A program made the position numbers and the translations under genes. From Candidatus Bathyarchaeota archaeon (GTDB lineage: Archaea > Thermoproteota > Bathyarchaeia > Bathyarchaeales > Bathycorpusculaceae), in the NCBI GenBank assembly GCA_016927895.1, contig JAFGLT010000026.1:1-49341 (forward strand): a DNA stretch of 49,341 nucleotides, read 5' to 3'. The stretch's first letter is position 1. The number at the start of each line of letters is the position of its first letter. A model generated the notes under the pieces. The model did no database searches, was not told where the DNA came from, and saw nothing but the letters and a program-made list of their open reading frames with translations. Positions 11,008-21,278 of this stretch are shown here, piece by piece.

Positions 11008-11757
11008 TTAGACACTAGCTCGTTTGAGAGCCCACATGCACCCCGCGAAGAATAGCAAACCGAAGCCCAGAAGAGCCGCGAAGGACAGCCATGGAAACGT
11101 TTGCCCCAAAGCTGCCGCACGCAAACACTCACTAGAATGGGTAAGAGGTAAAAGGTATAAGACAGCTTTCACTGCTCCAGGCAGTTGATTCAAAGAAAAG
11201 AAAGTGCCGCTTAGAAAGGTCATCGGCAAAATTACAAGGGTGTTGAAGGTAGTCATATCTTGGTGCGATTTAGCCCACATACCAACAAGCACACCAAGGA
11301 AGGAAAAGACAAAGCAAGAGCTAACCAAGATTAACATGAAAAGCGGGCTAACAATGAGCGCTGGCGAAATGATTACTCCAACTGCTAATATTGCAACAGT
11401 GCTGATTAGACCCCGTACTACGCCTATCAAGGTTTTACCGACGGCTAACGAAAAGAGGCTTATTGGAGACATCAAGTATTCGTCGAAGCACCTGTAGAAA
11501 AGACGATCCACATGCAGCTTATATCCAGCACCACCATAACTACTTGACATAGCGGTAAGCGCAATTATACCAGGCATAACAAAAGCAAGGTAACTATAAC
11601 CATCAAAACTGATTCCACCCCCCAAACCATAACCAAAAGCCACAAGGTAAAGAACGGGATTCACAAGACTAGTAGCAAGTGTCCTCAGCCAGTGGCGCCT
11701 CAAAAATCTCAAATCCACCCACAAAACGGAGTATATATCCCTAAGCACGGTTATCAT
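11008..11757 (-). CDS. ABC-2 type transporter permease
   Basis: six TM segments; FLSGTFFSLNQLPGAVKAVLYLLPLTHSSECLRAA. Confidence 0.9.
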   Translation of the reverse strand: MITVLRDIYSVLWVDLRFLRRHWLRTLATSLVNPVLYLVAFGYGLGGGISFDGYSYLAFVMPGIIALTAMSSSYGGAGYKLHVDRLFYRCFDEYLMSPISLFSLAVGKTLIGVVRGLISTVAILAVGVIISPALIVSPLFMLILVSSCFVFSFLGVLVGMWAKSHQDMTTFNTLVILPMTFLSGTFFSLNQLPGAVKAVLYLLPLTHSSECLRAAALGQTFPWLSFAALLGFGLLFFAGCMWALKRASV

Positions 11758-12627
11758 TTAATCGTCGCCTACCTTTCGGCCGGTTAATTCCACAAAGACA
11801 TCTTCTAGGTTAGAATCGCGAATGATGATAGTCTTGGCATCTGAAGGCAAGTTCTGAACATAACTTGTTGCTGCCTCTCTATCAGCAAAATACTGGTAAC
11901 GAGTTTCCTTGTTATCCACGAGAGTCTCTACAGTGACCAAGCCTAATCTTTGACGTAACTCTAAAGGCTTACCAAGATCAATCAAGCGTCCCCGATGGAT
12001 TATGCCTACACGCTGACACAATGCTTCTGCCTCTTCAATATAGTGTGTAGTGAGGAAAATTGTAGTACCATCAAGATGCAAACGACGTATTGAATCCCAC
12101 AACCGCCGCCGTGTTTGAGCATCCAATCCCACAGTGGGCTCATCAAGAAAAAGCACTTTGGGCCTATGCAACAGAGAACCGATAATCATCGCTCTTTTCT
12201 TCATACCTCCTGAAAGATCGTCAACTATTCGGTCAGCTTCTTCAGTGAGCCCAACATAATCAAGCAACTCGTCAATTCGCTTCTTGCGTTCAGCCGAACC
12301 CAGATGATGCAGACGAGCACGAAACTCCAGGTTTTCTCTTACACTCAAATCACGGTCCAAACTAACATGCTGCTGCACCACGCCAATCATTTTCTTCACT
12401 TCGTCAGGCTCCTTCACAACGTCAAAACCGTTCACCAAAGCACGACCCGAAGTCGGCTTAGTCAAAGTAGTTAACACACGAATAGTAGTAGTCTTACCCG
12501 CACCGTTAGGACCCAAAAAACCATAAATCTCGCCAGCGTGAACCTTCAAATCCAAAGCGTCAATCGCCGTGACATCCCCATATGTCTTAGTTAACTTTTC
12601 AGTTACTATAAACTCTTCCATCCACAA
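11758..12627 (-). CDS. DrrA-like ABC transporter ATPase
   Basis: GPNGAGKTTTIRVL, DLSGGMKKRAMI, LFLDEPTVGLD. Confidence 0.93.
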   Translation of the reverse strand: MWMEEFIVTEKLTKTYGDVTAIDALDLKVHAGEIYGFLGPNGAGKTTTIRVLTTLTKPTSGRALVNGFDVVKEPDEVKKMIGVVQQHVSLDRDLSVRENLEFRARLHHLGSAERKKRIDELLDYVGLTEEADRIVDDLSGGMKKRAMIIGSLLHRPKVLFLDEPTVGLDAQTRRRLWDSIRRLHLDGTTIFLTTHYIEEAEALCQRVGIIHRGRLIDLGKPLELRQRLGLVTVETLVDNKETRYQYFADREAATSYVQNLPSDAKTIIIRDSNLEDVFVELTGRKVGDD

Positions 12628-12955
12628 CGTCCCCTTTTTGCTCTCCGTCCATACGCCTTCGGCTACTCATCATCTATAAAGTAAATAATTAAGAATTTCC
12701 CTCATCAATTTCTCAGTACAAGCTTTTCCACGCATCACGCCACCACCCAAGGCTGCTTCCAACTAACCATCACGCTTCATTACTGCTTCAGTTACCCGCT
12801 ATCTTTTTCGAGAACCCAATCAGTTCAGCCGCTTGGTGTCACTGATTAACAGGAACGACTTACCGAATCCTTTCCCAGAAACTGCAAATTGAATATCGTC
12901 ACTTAGGAAATAAAACGCTAAGAAAACGCTATGGAAAGCACATAATAAGTGCTTG

Positions 12956-13846
12956 TTAATCGGAAAGGAAAATTTTGCCCAGTTTTTTAATGTTGCCAAA
13001 CATAACGCAGTGACCTTTTTCTGGAAAGATTTCCAAGTAAGCACCAACAACACTTCTAGAAATCAGGTATGCGTTACTAACTCGGCAAGTCTTATCGTCA
13101 GCACCATGCCAAATAACCAATTTGCCAGCAGGAATCATTGAAAGGGAGATGTCCCAAGGCTTCATGAAAAGCTTATGCTCCTGAAACACCGCTTTAACGC
13201 CTTGATTGCCTTGTCGAAAAGCTTCAGCCATTGATTGATACATCAAGGTAACCCATGCAAGATTAGAAAAAAACGTCAAATCGTCTTTAGAGCAACCATG
13301 AAGCATATGTTTTCCCGCCCTTGACCGCAAGAAAGCGCCAACATCTTCATTTGCTTTCAGCACCTGCAAACTCATCCGTTTCAAAGCCAACAGTCCGAGG
13401 AACGGAACCTGCATGGCATAACGAGCAAAGGGCGTATTGTGAGCCGTTGCCACGTCGAAAGGCAAAGCTGGCGCACCCACGAGCACCGCCTTGGTTACGC
13501 GACTTGGAAAAAGAGCCAAGTAAGCAAGAGCAAAAACGCCTCCTCCAGACCAACCGAGAACCCCAAACCGGTTAATACCTAAGTGATCAGCCAAGAAGTT
13601 AACGTCGCCATTAAAAGCCCCAAGACTTTTTCTTGGCGCAAAAGTGGACAAGCCGTAACCGGGCCTGTCTATACCAATTATCTGCAACTTTGCGGCGTAA
13701 GCAAGTTCCGTTAAGAGCATAACTTCTAAACGGCTGCTGGCAGTACCGTGAAAGTACATAACAGGATTCCCTTTGCCGACTATAAAATATCCGAGCTGCC
13801 GCCCATCGGGCAAAGAGATAACTTGGCTGTTCAACTTTCTTTTCAC
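12956..13846 (-). CDS. alpha/beta hydrolase
   Basis: MYFHGTASSR, GVLGWSGGGVFALAY nucleophile elbow. Confidence 0.88.
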   Translation of the reverse strand: MKRKLNSQVISLPDGRQLGYFIVGKGNPVMYFHGTASSRLEVMLLTELAYAAKLQIIGIDRPGYGLSTFAPRKSLGAFNGDVNFLADHLGINRFGVLGWSGGGVFALAYLALFPSRVTKAVLVGAPALPFDVATAHNTPFARYAMQVPFLGLLALKRMSLQVLKANEDVGAFLRSRAGKHMLHGCSKDDLTFFSNLAWVTLMYQSMAEAFRQGNQGVKAVFQEHKLFMKPWDISLSMIPAGKLVIWHGADDKTCRVSNAYLISRSVVGAYLEIFPEKGHCVMFGNIKKLGKIFLSD

Positions 13847-14052
13847 CTTCCTTCGTCAAAGGGTAAATGTTCAAGATTTGATAGGAAAGGTTTTGTATCA
13901 AGGTTTATGTAGCTATTCTGGACGAGTATATGGACTGAATTCTCTAATCAACTACAAAAATATTGTTTTAATTCAAAAGAACATAAGTTGAATAAAACAG
14001 ATTAAGCCAACGATATAATACTCAAGTGTAAAATGGGCTATAGGACTACGAT

Positions 14053-15015
14053 ATGATGAATGAAATTAAATTCGGTGTATTTCTTCCCTTTTACGCTTTT
14101 GAAGCAGAAAAGAAAGAAACCTCACCCCCTTTTCACCGAGTTCGAGATATTGTCTTGGAATGCGAACGATTAGGATACGATTCAGTGTGGTTAGACGATC
14201 ACCTGATGTTTGAAAAACGCCCCATCCTCGAATGCTGGACAACGCTCTCGGCGCTCTCAACCATAACCTCAAAAATTAGGCTTGGCAGTATGGTACTATG
14301 CAACGGGTTCAGAAGCCCATCGGTACTCGCCAAGATGGCAGCCACACTCGACGTAATATCAAACGGCAGGTTAGAGCTCGGCATCGGCGCGGGCATTCAA
14401 GAAGACGAGCATGAAGCTTACGGAATACCATTTCCTAAAGCACGCACCAGAACAGCCCTCATGAAAGAGTCAGTGGAAATAATTAAGAAAATGTGGACCG
14501 AAGAAAAGGCAAACCATCGAGGAAGATACTACAGAATAAGCGAAGCGGTGTGTGAACCGAAGCCTGTGCAGAAGCCCCACCCACCAATAACAATTGGAGG
14601 CGGTGGCGAAAAATTCACTTTGAAAGTGACAGCGCAACATGCAGACCGATATGACTGGGGATACGTACCCACGTTGGAGCGGTACAAGCATAAACTAAAC
14701 GTTTTAGAAAGCCACTGCAAAGCTGTAGGCAGAGACTTCAACGAAATAGAGAAGTCATGCTGGCTCGGCGGCCAAATGTTCATTGTCAAAGACCATAAAG
14801 AAATAGATAAAACAGTGTCACAGTTGAAACCCGACAATGTTTCCCTAAAAGATTTCAGCAAATTAAATTTCGTAGCCACTCCAGATGAGTGCAGACAGGA
14901 AATACAGCGATACACGAGGCTAGGCGTAACTTATTTCATGCTGTTTTTCGGGGACCTCCCAGACCTGAACAGCTTGAGACTTTTCGCCGAAAAAGTTGCT
15001 GTAAAAATGAAATAG
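14053..15015 (+). CDS. LLM-class (F420-dependent-type) oxidoreductase
   Basis: LGYDSVWLDDHLMFE, LGSMVLCNGFRSPSVLAKMAATLDVISNGRLELGIGAG. Confidence 0.9.
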   Translation: MMNEIKFGVFLPFYAFEAEKKETSPPFHRVRDIVLECERLGYDSVWLDDHLMFEKRPILECWTTLSALSTITSKIRLGSMVLCNGFRSPSVLAKMAATLDVISNGRLELGIGAGIQEDEHEAYGIPFPKARTRTALMKESVEIIKKMWTEEKANHRGRYYRISEAVCEPKPVQKPHPPITIGGGGEKFTLKVTAQHADRYDWGYVPTLERYKHKLNVLESHCKAVGRDFNEIEKSCWLGGQMFIVKDHKEIDKTVSQLKPDNVSLKDFSKLNFVATPDECRQEIQRYTRLGVTYFMLFFGDLPDLNSLRLFAEKVAVKMK

Positions 15016-15064
15016 CGGACTGTTAAAAAAAAGAAGTGTTAGTGAAGCTGGATATATGGACTAA

Positions 15065-15373
15065 TTAGCTGGTTAGTTCTTCGACCTCTTTTTTGCCTTC
15101 AGCTAGTTCGTTTTCCTGCTGTTTGTCGTTTATCAAAAGTAGAGCTTGGAATTCTCCGACGTGTGTTTTTTCTTCTTTAGCTATGTCAAGCAGAATCGTC
15201 TTCAAGTGTTTGTTCTCGGTTAACGCTGCCATCTGCTCGTAAAGATTAATGGCATCGAATTCAGCGATTATTGCTGCTCTAAGTATCTCTTTGTCCAAAT
15301 CAGCTTTCTTTATCTTTGCAAGGTCTATCGGAATTTTAGACAACAACTTCTTCAACTCCTTTCTTTGAAGCAA
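15065..15373 (-). CDS. ferritin-like protein of the encapsulin-cargo type
   Basis: AAIIAEFDAINLYEQMAALTENKHLKTILLDIAKEEKTHVGEFQALLL. Confidence 0.75.
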   Translation of the reverse strand: MLQRKELKKLLSKIPIDLAKIKKADLDKEILRAAIIAEFDAINLYEQMAALTENKHLKTILLDIAKEEKTHVGEFQALLLINDKQQENELAEGKKEVEELTS

Positions 15374-15460
15374 AATAAGAATATAGATTTCGAATAGAAA
15401 AAGGTTGACTTCAAGCTTTGGGTTCTAAATCAACTTGAACCCTTAGCCCAGCGTTTCAAT

Positions 15461-16441
15461 TTAGCTTCTTATTCCATTGGGCAGTTTTCTCATGTAGTAA
15501 GTATTTCCTTCATATTCGAGTTCTACTAATTTGTTTTCACTTAAAAGCGCCTCGACAACTTGCCAATCCGCATCAGCACTTTCTAAAAAGTTTTTCACTG
15601 CTTCCTCACGCATAGGATGCACAGCTGTTATACTCAGCAAGTCCTCTTCAACATTTCCGGTAGAAGCAAAAGCATTCCCTTCGTAACCCATCAAACATTC
15701 AACCCTGCTAGCTCCAAGCTTTATGGAAAAGACCTGAAAAGCAGCGTTAATTACTTCTTCCTTGGCGCGTTTAACCCAATTTTCTGTTGGCGGTCTTATC
15801 GGAATGGATATGTATGCCTTATTCAAGTTTTTCAGCTCTGCTAGGAAGCCAGCTATTCTTTGGAACTCATCGCCGTAGTCAATGTTACCTATCAGCATAG
15901 TTTCGCTTACAAGTGTTCCTCGGAACGTCTCTGTGAACTTCCGTATGCCTTCCAAAACTATTTTCAATCTTAAGTCTTTGTGAGGCCTGTTCACTTTCCG
16001 CCACAAATCTTCGCTGACAGCATCCACTTTCAAAGAAATTAAATCTGCTTTTTGTAAATCCTCTCTCACACAATCTTGCCAAAGTAGCGAAGCGTTGGTT
16101 ATTACAGCTATTGGAATTCCTGTTTGCTTCAAAGAAGATATTTCCTTGGATATGTTAAGGTCTAGAGTTGGTTCTCCATCGGGCACAAAAGTAAGATAGT
16201 CAATTCTTTCATCTCTCGCGGTTACTTCGTTAATTTTTCTTCTAACTTCTCTTGTAAGTTCTTCTGGCTTGTAGAAGGCTTGCCTCTCAACAGTCAAGTC
16301 AGTTGTTTTTCCCACTTGACAGTAGACACATGAATACGTGCAGGTTTTTGGCGGAATATTATTTATTCCTAAACTTCTTCCCAGACGTCTTGATGGAACT
16401 GGACCGAACGCAAGTGTTGCAATGTTTTGCAAATTAGACAC
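15461..16441 (-). CDS. radical SAM protein (COG0731-like)
   Basis: TCTYSCVYCQVGKT; DYLTFVPDGEPTLD. Confidence 0.85.
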   Translation of the reverse strand: MSNLQNIATLAFGPVPSRRLGRSLGINNIPPKTCTYSCVYCQVGKTTDLTVERQAFYKPEELTREVRRKINEVTARDERIDYLTFVPDGEPTLDLNISKEISSLKQTGIPIAVITNASLLWQDCVREDLQKADLISLKVDAVSEDLWRKVNRPHKDLRLKIVLEGIRKFTETFRGTLVSETMLIGNIDYGDEFQRIAGFLAELKNLNKAYISIPIRPPTENWVKRAKEEVINAAFQVFSIKLGASRVECLMGYEGNAFASTGNVEEDLLSITAVHPMREEAVKNFLESADADWQVVEALLSENKLVELEYEGNTYYMRKLPNGIRS

Positions 16442-16449
16442 TTCCGAGG

Positions 16450-17310
16450 CTAAAAAGAGTCTTTACAGCGTTTCCATATGTTTTCAATTTCTTTTGCAAC
16501 ATCGCTTTCTGAAGCGTATTCTACGATGGTTTTCCCGTTGACCATGGCTTCGGTAACTTTTGGGTTGAAGGGAATTTTGCCGACAACTCTTATGCTGTTT
16601 TCTTCACAGAACCCCAAAATTTTGTCGGTGTTATCCTTGTTTATGTCGTACATGTTTACGCAGACAAGTGGCTTAACGTTGAAATGCTTTATCAGCTGCA
16701 GTGCCCTTTGAAGGTCGTGGATTCCAGACATTGTTGGCTCGGTAATTACCAGACCAACGTCTACACCTGAGAGTGAAGCTATAACGGGACAACCGATTCC
16801 AGGTGGACCGTCTATTATGATTAAGTCGCTGTTCTCTTTTTCGGATAGTACCCTAGCATTCTGCCGAACTAAAGTAACTAGTTTTCCCGAATTTGATTCG
16901 CCTGGACTAAGCAAGGCATGTGCCATTAAACCATATTTCGTTTTTGAAATGTAAGCATAACCAGAAACGCGTTCAATCATAGTTATTGCATCAGAGGGGC
17001 AAATCGCGGCGCAGACACCACATCCTTCGCAAGCAATAGCGTCAACTTCTATGGCTTCGGTTATGGCGTCGAACCGGCATTTTTCTCTGCAGACACCGCA
17101 GTTGTCGCATTTTGCTTTGTCTATAACGGCGAGTTTTGAGCCTATGAACTCTTGTGTTTTAATCACTTCAGGATGTAACAGCATGTGAAGGTCTGGCGCA
17201 TCAACGTCGCAGTCTGCGAGAACAGCGTTTCCTGCTAACACAGCTAAGGAAGCAGTCAGGGTTGTTTTACCGGTGCCGCCTTTGCCGCTTAAAATCGTTA
17301 ACTGTTTCAT
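16450..17310 (-). CDS. MinD-superfamily ATPase with inserted ferredoxin domain
   Basis: LSGKGGTGKTTLTASL; CDNCGVCREKC, CEGCGVCAAICP. Confidence 0.93.
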   Translation of the reverse strand: MKQLTILSGKGGTGKTTLTASLAVLAGNAVLADCDVDAPDLHMLLHPEVIKTQEFIGSKLAVIDKAKCDNCGVCREKCRFDAITEAIEVDAIACEGCGVCAAICPSDAITMIERVSGYAYISKTKYGLMAHALLSPGESNSGKLVTLVRQNARVLSEKENSDLIIIDGPPGIGCPVIASLSGVDVGLVITEPTMSGIHDLQRALQLIKHFNVKPLVCVNMYDINKDNTDKILGFCEENSIRVVGKIPFNPKVTEAMVNGKTIVEYASESDVAKEIENIWKRCKDSF

Positions 17311-18143
17311 TCTTCAACAAGCCTCTTTATTTCGCTGTAGAGTGCCTGAAATTTCTCTTTCCATTCGGGCATTTCTAGGCTGAACGGGATACCTTTTGAA
17401 TAAAGTTCAGCTATTCTTCTCTGATAGGGAATCTCCATCAGTATGGGGATTTTCTCTTCTTTGCAGTACTGATACACTTTGTCGTCGCCTATGCCTGCAC
17501 GGTTAACGACGACTCCAAAAGGAATACTCATTTTTCTTAAAACTTCCACAGTTATCTTCAAATCGTGCAAACCAAACGGTGTGGGTTCTGTTACCAGAAG
17601 GCAGAAATCGCTTTGCCGGACTGTTTCTATAACAGGACACGAAGTACCAACTGGTGCATCGATAATTACGTTTGTGTTATCTTGTATTTGGTTTTTTACT
17701 GCTCTTATAAGTGGAACAGACATTATTTCGCCAACGTCAAGTTCGCCGTAAACAAGCTTCAGGTCTCCGACCGTGCCAAATTTTAATGCTCCAATCCTGC
17801 GTTTTTCCTCAGTAATCGCTTGTCGGGGGCAGGCTAAGGTGCATCCGCCGCAGCTGTGGCAAAGCTCTGGGAAAAACAGATTTTTATCTGGGCTGACGAA
17901 TAGGGCGTTATATTGACAGAACTTGGCACATTCTCCGCAATGAGAACATAACTCTTCGTTTATGTGGGGAACCAAAACGTAAACTTGTTCCGTGCTGTGC
18001 ATTTTGGGATTCAACAGTAAATGCGCATTCGGTTCCTCAACGTCGCAGTCGAGAAGTTGATCATTGCCTACTGAAAGCGCCATGTTCACGGCTACGGACG
18101 TTTTACCAGTTCCACCTTTTCCACTAGCAACTGCTACAATCAT
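17307..18143 (-). CDS. MinD-superfamily ATPase with inserted ferredoxin domain
   Basis: ASGKGGTGKTSVAVNM; CSHCGECAKFC, CHSCGGCTLACP. Confidence 0.93.
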   Translation of the reverse strand: MIVAVASGKGGTGKTSVAVNMALSVGNDQLLDCDVEEPNAHLLLNPKMHSTEQVYVLVPHINEELCSHCGECAKFCQYNALFVSPDKNLFFPELCHSCGGCTLACPRQAITEEKRRIGALKFGTVGDLKLVYGELDVGEIMSVPLIRAVKNQIQDNTNVIIDAPVGTSCPVIETVRQSDFCLLVTEPTPFGLHDLKITVEVLRKMSIPFGVVVNRAGIGDDKVYQYCKEEKIPILMEIPYQRRIAELYSKGIPFSLEMPEWKEKFQALYSEIKRLVEE

Positions 18144-18180
18144 CTTTACACAATCCTAAATTTCATTGAAAACTTGAGAC

Positions 18181-18576
18181 TCATATTTCTAAGCGACCTT
18201 TTAGCTTCTCGTACTCGGCGAGGGCTTTTCGCAGTGTTTTAATTGAAAGCGTGGTGCAGTCAAGCTTTGACTTTGGTAGACCTCCGAGTTCCGTCAGTAT
18301 ATCGTTGCCTGTAATTTTTTTTGCCTGCTCAATAGTTTTGCCTCTCAGAAGCGTGGTCATGGCGGACGCTGAAGAGGCTGATCCTGGGCATCCTAGATAA
18401 TAGAATCTGGCGTCTTCAATTATGTTGTTTTCGTTAATTTTCAGGTATAATTTTATGAGGTCGCCGCATGAACCTAGAAAAGTTGTGGCGACGCTAGGGT
18501 TTTCAATTTTTCCTACGTTAACGTTGTCCACGTAAAACTTTATGGCTTTACTGGAGTAACCTGACTCAACCATCAA
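18181..18576 (-). CDS. NifU/IscU-like Fe-S scaffold protein
   Basis: GSCGDLIKLYLKI, YYLGCPGSASSASAMTTLLRGK. Confidence 0.8.
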   Translation of the reverse strand: MMVESGYSSKAIKFYVDNVNVGKIENPSVATTFLGSCGDLIKLYLKINENNIIEDARFYYLGCPGSASSASAMTTLLRGKTIEQAKKITGNDILTELGGLPKSKLDCTTLSIKTLRKALAEYEKLKGRLEI

Positions 18577-18652
18577 CTTCAGTTCTTCTTCAGAAAGTTT
18601 CCTCGACGTATTCTTTCACCCCATTACACAGTTGTCGCGTTCAGCAGGCACA

Positions 18653-19027
18653 TTAAGGGTGGCGTGCGTCGTGGCAGCCTTCTGTGAGTTCTTGAAGCCT
18701 GTTTTCCTTGTACGCCGCAATGACTTCGTTGACCGTGTTTGCGTTTGCTTGTAGCACGGCAATCCCAACGCTTTGGAAGCTAGCTATTCCTCTTCGTCCC
18801 ATACCATAAGCGATGATAACCTTAGGTTTTAATCCTAAAACGACTTCGTGAGGTTGACCCATTCTTCCGGTACCATGCGGCAAGTTTGCAACAGTTTTGA
18901 CGTTTGCGACTTCTCCATTATCGTTTAATTCAACAACAGCGAAGTAAGGTGCTCTCCCGAAATGCTCCGCTAAATAAGAGTTCAATCCGTCTTGACTTGC
19001 TGTAGGAATTACTATTCTGTTTGGCAA
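18653..19027 (-). CDS. NifX/NifB-type dinitrogenase iron-molybdenum cofactor family protein
   Basis: AEHFGRAPYFAVVELNDNGEV. Confidence 0.85.
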   Translation of the reverse strand: MPNRIVIPTASQDGLNSYLAEHFGRAPYFAVVELNDNGEVANVKTVANLPHGTGRMGQPHEVVLGLKPKVIIAYGMGRRGIASFQSVGIAVLQANANTVNEVIAAYKENRLQELTEGCHDARHP

Positions 19028-19077
19028 TCACTCACCTCCGATTTCCATTTTGATTTGTCTCTTCAAAGTTAAATCGG

Positions 19078-19476
19078 CTAACGACGCCATGCCCCTCGGC
19101 CGCCTCCTTTACCGCCCATTCCAAAATGGCTGTCAACGGTAGGTGAACCAGTTTTTGCGAATTCTCCTCGGTTAAACTTTTCAACTGCCTCTCTGACGGT
19201 CCCGAAGGCGCCTGTCACAATTTCTATACCAGCCGCTGACAACGCACCAAAGGCATTGGGTCCAACATTTCCAGTTATAAGCAGTTTCACATCTTTTTTA
19301 GCGATTGTTTGTGCTGCTTGAATTCCTGCGCCGCCTGTTGCGCCAGCAGCCATGTTGGGGATAGCCTCGAACTGCATTGTTTCAGAGTCTACTATTATAA
19401 GGTAGGAGCATCTGCCGAATCTGGGGTCTATCTGCGCGTCTAGGCTGTTTGCGGTTGCGGTTACACATATTTTCAT
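19078..19476 (-). CDS. NifX/NifB-type dinitrogenase iron-molybdenum cofactor family protein
   Basis: SLDAQIDPRFGRCSYLIIVDSETMQFEAIPN; Gly-rich C-terminus. Confidence 0.88.
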   Translation of the reverse strand: MKICVTATANSLDAQIDPRFGRCSYLIIVDSETMQFEAIPNMAAGATGGAGIQAAQTIAKKDVKLLITGNVGPNAFGALSAAGIEIVTGAFGTVREAVEKFNRGEFAKTGSPTVDSHFGMGGKGGGRGAWRR

Positions 19477-19492
19477 TTCATTTCAACTCCAT

Positions 19493-20395
19493 TTAGGTAA
19501 CTTTTAAGAATTGTCTAATGTTCGTGACTATTTCGGTGAAAGCCTTAACTGTTGGAGACCCAGGGTTTTGAGCGACGAAAGGTGTGCCGCTGTCAGAGTC
19601 AATGCAAACCGCGGGGTCTATCGGGATTTTTCCCAAGTACGGAACCGACAAGTCTTCTGCTACTCTTTTGCCTCCGCCAGTTTTGAAAATGTCAAGCTTG
19701 GCGCCGCATTCTGGACAGATAAAGCCGCTCATGTTCTCGATTATGCCTATCACTGGAACGCCTAGCTGCTTGGCGAACGAAATGGCTTTCTTGACAACAG
19801 CCTGCGAGACTTCAGAAGGCATAGTCACGATTATTACGCCGTCAATCTCTGGAATCAACTGCATGACACTTAATGGTTCGTCGCCAGTCCCTGGTGGAAG
19901 GTCAACGAACAGGAAGTCAAGGTCGCCCCATGTAATGTCAGCTAGGAACTGCTGGATAATTCTCATTTTCAAGGGGCCACGCCAAATCACTGGCGCCTCA
20001 TCGTTCGGAAGCAAAAAGTCCATGGACACGACCTTGATGCCTTGCTTGCCTGTAACAGGAAAGAGCATTCCGCCTGGTCCACCCATGAGCTTGTGCCCTT
20101 TTAATCCAAGCATTTTCGGCACACAGGGCCCGTGAATATCTGCGTCGAGAACACCAACCTTGTCTTTGTGGCCATGTAACGCGAAGGCTGCGGCGAGATT
20201 CACTGTTACGGTGCTCTTGCCTACTCCTCCTTTGCCGCTTATTATTGCTATTTTATGTTTGATTTTGCTCATTTGCGTTTTGAGCCGTTGCTCTTGTTCC
20301 GTGGCTGCGCTGGTTGGTGCTGTGTGCGCAGTAGGTGTCGAACCTGTTTTTGGTTTAAATTCGCAGTTTTTTGGTTCTGTTTTTTCAGTGTTCAT
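19493..20395 (-). CDS. Mrp/NBP35/ApbC-type Fe-S carrier ATPase
   Basis: SGKGGVGKSTVTVNLA; FVDLPPGTGDEPLS; NMSGFICPECG. Confidence 0.93.
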   Translation of the reverse strand: MNTEKTEPKNCEFKPKTGSTPTAHTAPTSAATEQEQRLKTQMSKIKHKIAIISGKGGVGKSTVTVNLAAAFALHGHKDKVGVLDADIHGPCVPKMLGLKGHKLMGGPGGMLFPVTGKQGIKVVSMDFLLPNDEAPVIWRGPLKMRIIQQFLADITWGDLDFLFVDLPPGTGDEPLSVMQLIPEIDGVIIVTMPSEVSQAVVKKAISFAKQLGVPVIGIIENMSGFICPECGAKLDIFKTGGGKRVAEDLSVPYLGKIPIDPAVCIDSDSGTPFVAQNPGSPTVKAFTEIVTNIRQFLKVT

Positions 20396-20424
20396 CAGTA
20401 GCTTTCACCGTTTCACGAAGGGTC

Positions 20425-20471
20425 AGTTTAATACGTAAACCATATTAATACTTTGTGTTTATATAATAAAC
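20425..20471. promoter_or_regulatory. 47-bp tandem palindromic operator, copy 1
   Basis: AGTTTAATACGTAAACCATATTAATACTTTGTGTTTATATAATAAAC contains two GTTTA-N5-TAAAC palindromes; 43/47 identical to 22748-22794. Confidence 0.75.
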
Positions 20472-20477
20472 TAAATC

Positions 20478-21176
20478 CTATAAATCATAATACTTTTTCA
20501 GCGGATTCGAAGGGTCAGTTGATAACTTCACTCGGCGGGAAACGAGCATGCCCGCCCAATTTTGTATATTTGATTCGCCCAACCGTCCTCCCCCACTCAA
20601 GGTATTCAGTTGAAGCTTGTAGATTAGGGCAAGATCCTGTGGCGTTTCGAGGTGAAGCATCTGCTCCAGACTCAAGTTCTCAAAGACTCTTCTTATTGGG
20701 CGTATAGAATTACTGTGACAAGAAATGACCACGTTTCCCGGAGCTTTTCCGAGCCAACTTTTTAACTGATTTAAAAACGGAATTACCCGTTTTTCAACCA
20801 TCTTTAAACTTTCTCCCTTGGTCGGAGCTAACTCGTAGCCTCTGTGAAACTGAGCATACCACTCAGGATCTAAGTCTTCGATTTTCCTTTTGCTTTTACC
20901 TTGGAGCAACCCATAGCAACGTTCAATTAGACGGTCATCTACGAAAACTGGAACGGGAGGATGTGTTTCGAGTACAATTTCGAGGGTTTTTTGGGCTCGT
21001 CTAAGATGTGAAGTAAAAGCATAATCGATGCGGTACCTCTCGAGCTGTTCAGCGATTTGCTTTGCTTGGACAAGGCCGTTTGAAGTAAGTTTGGAATCAC
21101 GCCAACCTGAGAATATTCCTCTGCGGTTATCAAACGTCTCAGAGTGTCTGAAAACAAACAATTTACAAATCATCAA
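20478..21176 (-). CDS. histidine phosphatase (phosphoglycerate mutase-like)
   Basis: LFVFRHSETFDNRRGIFSGWRDSKLTSNG. Confidence 0.88.
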   Translation of the reverse strand: MMICKLFVFRHSETFDNRRGIFSGWRDSKLTSNGLVQAKQIAEQLERYRIDYAFTSHLRRAQKTLEIVLETHPPVPVFVDDRLIERCYGLLQGKSKRKIEDLDPEWYAQFHRGYELAPTKGESLKMVEKRVIPFLNQLKSWLGKAPGNVVISCHSNSIRPIRRVFENLSLEQMLHLETPQDLALIYKLQLNTLSGGGRLGESNIQNWAGMLVSRRVKLSTDPSNPLKKYYDL

Positions 21177-21278
21177 ATTTCACTCGAAATCATCGAACTC
21201 AACTTGCTGCTCAAAGGAAGTGGAATTCTTTCAATCATATAAGTAGCACTTTCACAGATCTTAACAGGCGGTTTTGGT

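Noticed and set aside
10726-11055. SRP RNA candidate (GTGTAACC-like segment)
   Set aside because: The conserved helix 8 GGAA/AGCAG elements of SRP RNA are not found.
13321-13575. 84-aa ORF within the alpha/beta hydrolase
   Set aside because: Antisense shadow ORF with no recognisable features.
19584-20135. 183-aa plus-strand ORF
   Set aside because: Antisense shadow of the well-supported ApbC gene.
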